Shown here: positions 51,322 to 51,984 of the stretch, piece after piece
Position numbering within the stretch: the first letter of the stretch is position 1
Layout of the letters: each line of letters begins with the position of its first letter
Position numbers and translations under genes: made by a program
DNA from: Dyella flagellata
GTDB lineage: Bacteria; Pseudomonadota; Gammaproteobacteria; Xanthomonadales; Rhodanobacteraceae
Length of the DNA stretch: 51,984 nucleotides
Direction: 5' to 3'
NCBI RefSeq assembly: GCF_030160275.1
Contig: NZ_BSOA01000035.1
Location: 1-51,984 of the forward strand
Notes under the pieces: generated by a model
Databases searched by the model: none
Seen by the model: the letters and a program-made list of their open reading frames with translations, nothing else
What the model was told of the DNA's origin: nothing

Positions 51322-51984
51322 TTAGTCCATGCGCTTCACGAATAATCCACTCTGCTCGCTCAAATCGGCCAGGCCGAGCATGGGCTCGTCGAACAGCGTG
51401 GCCCACCAGTTACCTTCGGCCATCGTCGTTGTTCCGAAATCGGTACCGCTGGAACCACACCAGTCCAACTGCGGCGTAGAGTCTTCATCGTCGATCTGCT
51501 CCAGACTGCGTCGGTTGATGATGATGTAGCGATTGCTTTGACCTTCATCGTCGTTCTCGCGAGCCTCAGCTGAAACAAAGATGGTGCGACTATTCCAACA
51601 GCCATCGTCGTCATCGTCATCGTGGCGGACATTTAGTGTGATCGTGGCTGAAGCGCTATTTATACCGTCACTCACTGTGTAGGTGAACGTGTCGGCGCCG
51701 CTAAAGCCTTGATCGGGTTTGTAAAGGTAGACACCATCATCCTTGTGGATCAGCTGGCCATGGCCCGGTGCCTTGACGCTGATGACAAGCTTTGCTTCGG
51801 CGTTTTCGTCCGGATCATCGACCAGGCTACGCAGGTCAATGCGAACAGTGCCGTCGCTGTCTACGCGGAACTGCGCATTCTCTGCGGTCGGCATCGGCAC
51901 CACCTTGATGTGCACGGTGGCGATGTTCGACTGCGCTTCACTGTCGTTTACGTCGTAGCTGAAGCTGTCGTCACCGAACCACTC
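51322..51984 (-). CDS. Tail copy 4: C-terminal end of a gene running off the right edge
   Basis: 220 codons are open to the right edge in one frame and are colinear without gaps with 46633-47295. It starts within an Ig domain (EWFGDDSFSYDVNDSEAQSN), continues with a second one (HGQLIHKDDGVYLYKPDQGF), and ends with the closing module (HDDDDDDGCWNSRTIFVSAE, YIIINRRSLEQ, then SEQSGLFVKRMD). It may be the end of a second giant LEPR-XLL gene or another orphan tail; the window does not decide. No internal stop is seen. Confidence 0.85.
   Translation of the reverse strand, partial: EWFGDDSFSYDVNDSEAQSNIATVHIKVVPMPTAENAQFRVDSDGTVRIDLRSLVDDPDENAEAKLVISVKAPGHGQLIHKDDGVYLYKPDQGFSGADTFTYTVSDGINSASATITLNVRHDDDDDDGCWNSRTIFVSAEARENDDEGQSNRYIIINRRSLEQIDDEDSTPQLDWCGSSGTDFGTTTMAEGNWWATLFDEPMLGLADLSEQSGLFVKRMD

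Noticed and set aside
45593-51984. Contact-dependent inhibition or Rhs toxin/immunity modules
   Set aside because: No CdiA, CdiB or Rhs core, no VENN or PVxxxxDPxGL-type junction, and no nuclease or pore-former domain recognised in the tail ends or small genes. Only the layout is similar.
1-51984. tRNA, rRNA, replication origin, phage attachment site or integrase
   Set aside because: No sequence of these kinds was recognised on either strand.

Overview
The window looks like a piece of a high-GC gammaproteobacterial chromosome. A Xanthomonadales/Rhodanobacteraceae-type host is my guess, based on base composition and gene style only; there is no rRNA or other marker gene. Almost all coding is on the minus strand. 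The dominant object is one reading frame that starts at an ATG at 34619 and stays open to the left edge, giving at least 11,539 codons with no stop in the window. It starts with a LEPR-XLL motif (LEPRVLL) and then carries long arrays of extracellular beta-sandwich repeats. In order these are PPC-like repeats, about 17 CARDB repeats, He_PIG/Ig repeats, BIG2, IPT/TIG, two beta-propellers, a dockerin-like Ca-binding pair, an alpha/beta-hydrolase (lipase-like) segment, a metzincin protease motif and cadherin-like Ig domains. A HlyD-type periplasmic adaptor lies directly upstream (34792-35613) and is probably part of its export machinery.

From 35.7 to 45.5 kb there is an accessory stretch: an XRE/HigA-like antitoxin gene broken by a 2-base slip, a secreted protein of unknown function, two secreted RCC1-repeat proteins, a frameshifted single-Ig secreted protein, a scrap of an IS3-type transposase, another secreted unknown, and about 2 kb with little recognisable coding.

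From 45.6 to 52 kb is the most unusual part: four copies of the same C-terminal 'tail' (ending QSGL-V-KRMD or a variant), all in the orientation of the giant gene. They are a 13-codon remnant ending at 45632, a nearly 800-codon copy with one in-frame amber codon (46633-49029), a 182-codon copy (49817-50362), and one running off the right edge (51322-51984). Each is followed at once by a hairpin with the same arm (AGCCGTGGCAG or a close variant), and then, between copies, by a small gene, usually AT-richer and for a probable secreted protein. Two of these small genes are paralogues (C-x-PCTVE motif). The 443 bases at the left edge, inside the giant gene, match 48587-49029 with 11 differences, so the longest orphan tail was copied from this giant gene or a close relative.

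My reading is a giant surface/secreted protein locus with recombining tail cassettes and associated small exported proteins. It resembles the layout of orphan tip modules in polymorphic secretion systems, but I recognise no toxin or immunity domain. The right-edge tail may be the end of a second giant gene outside the window.
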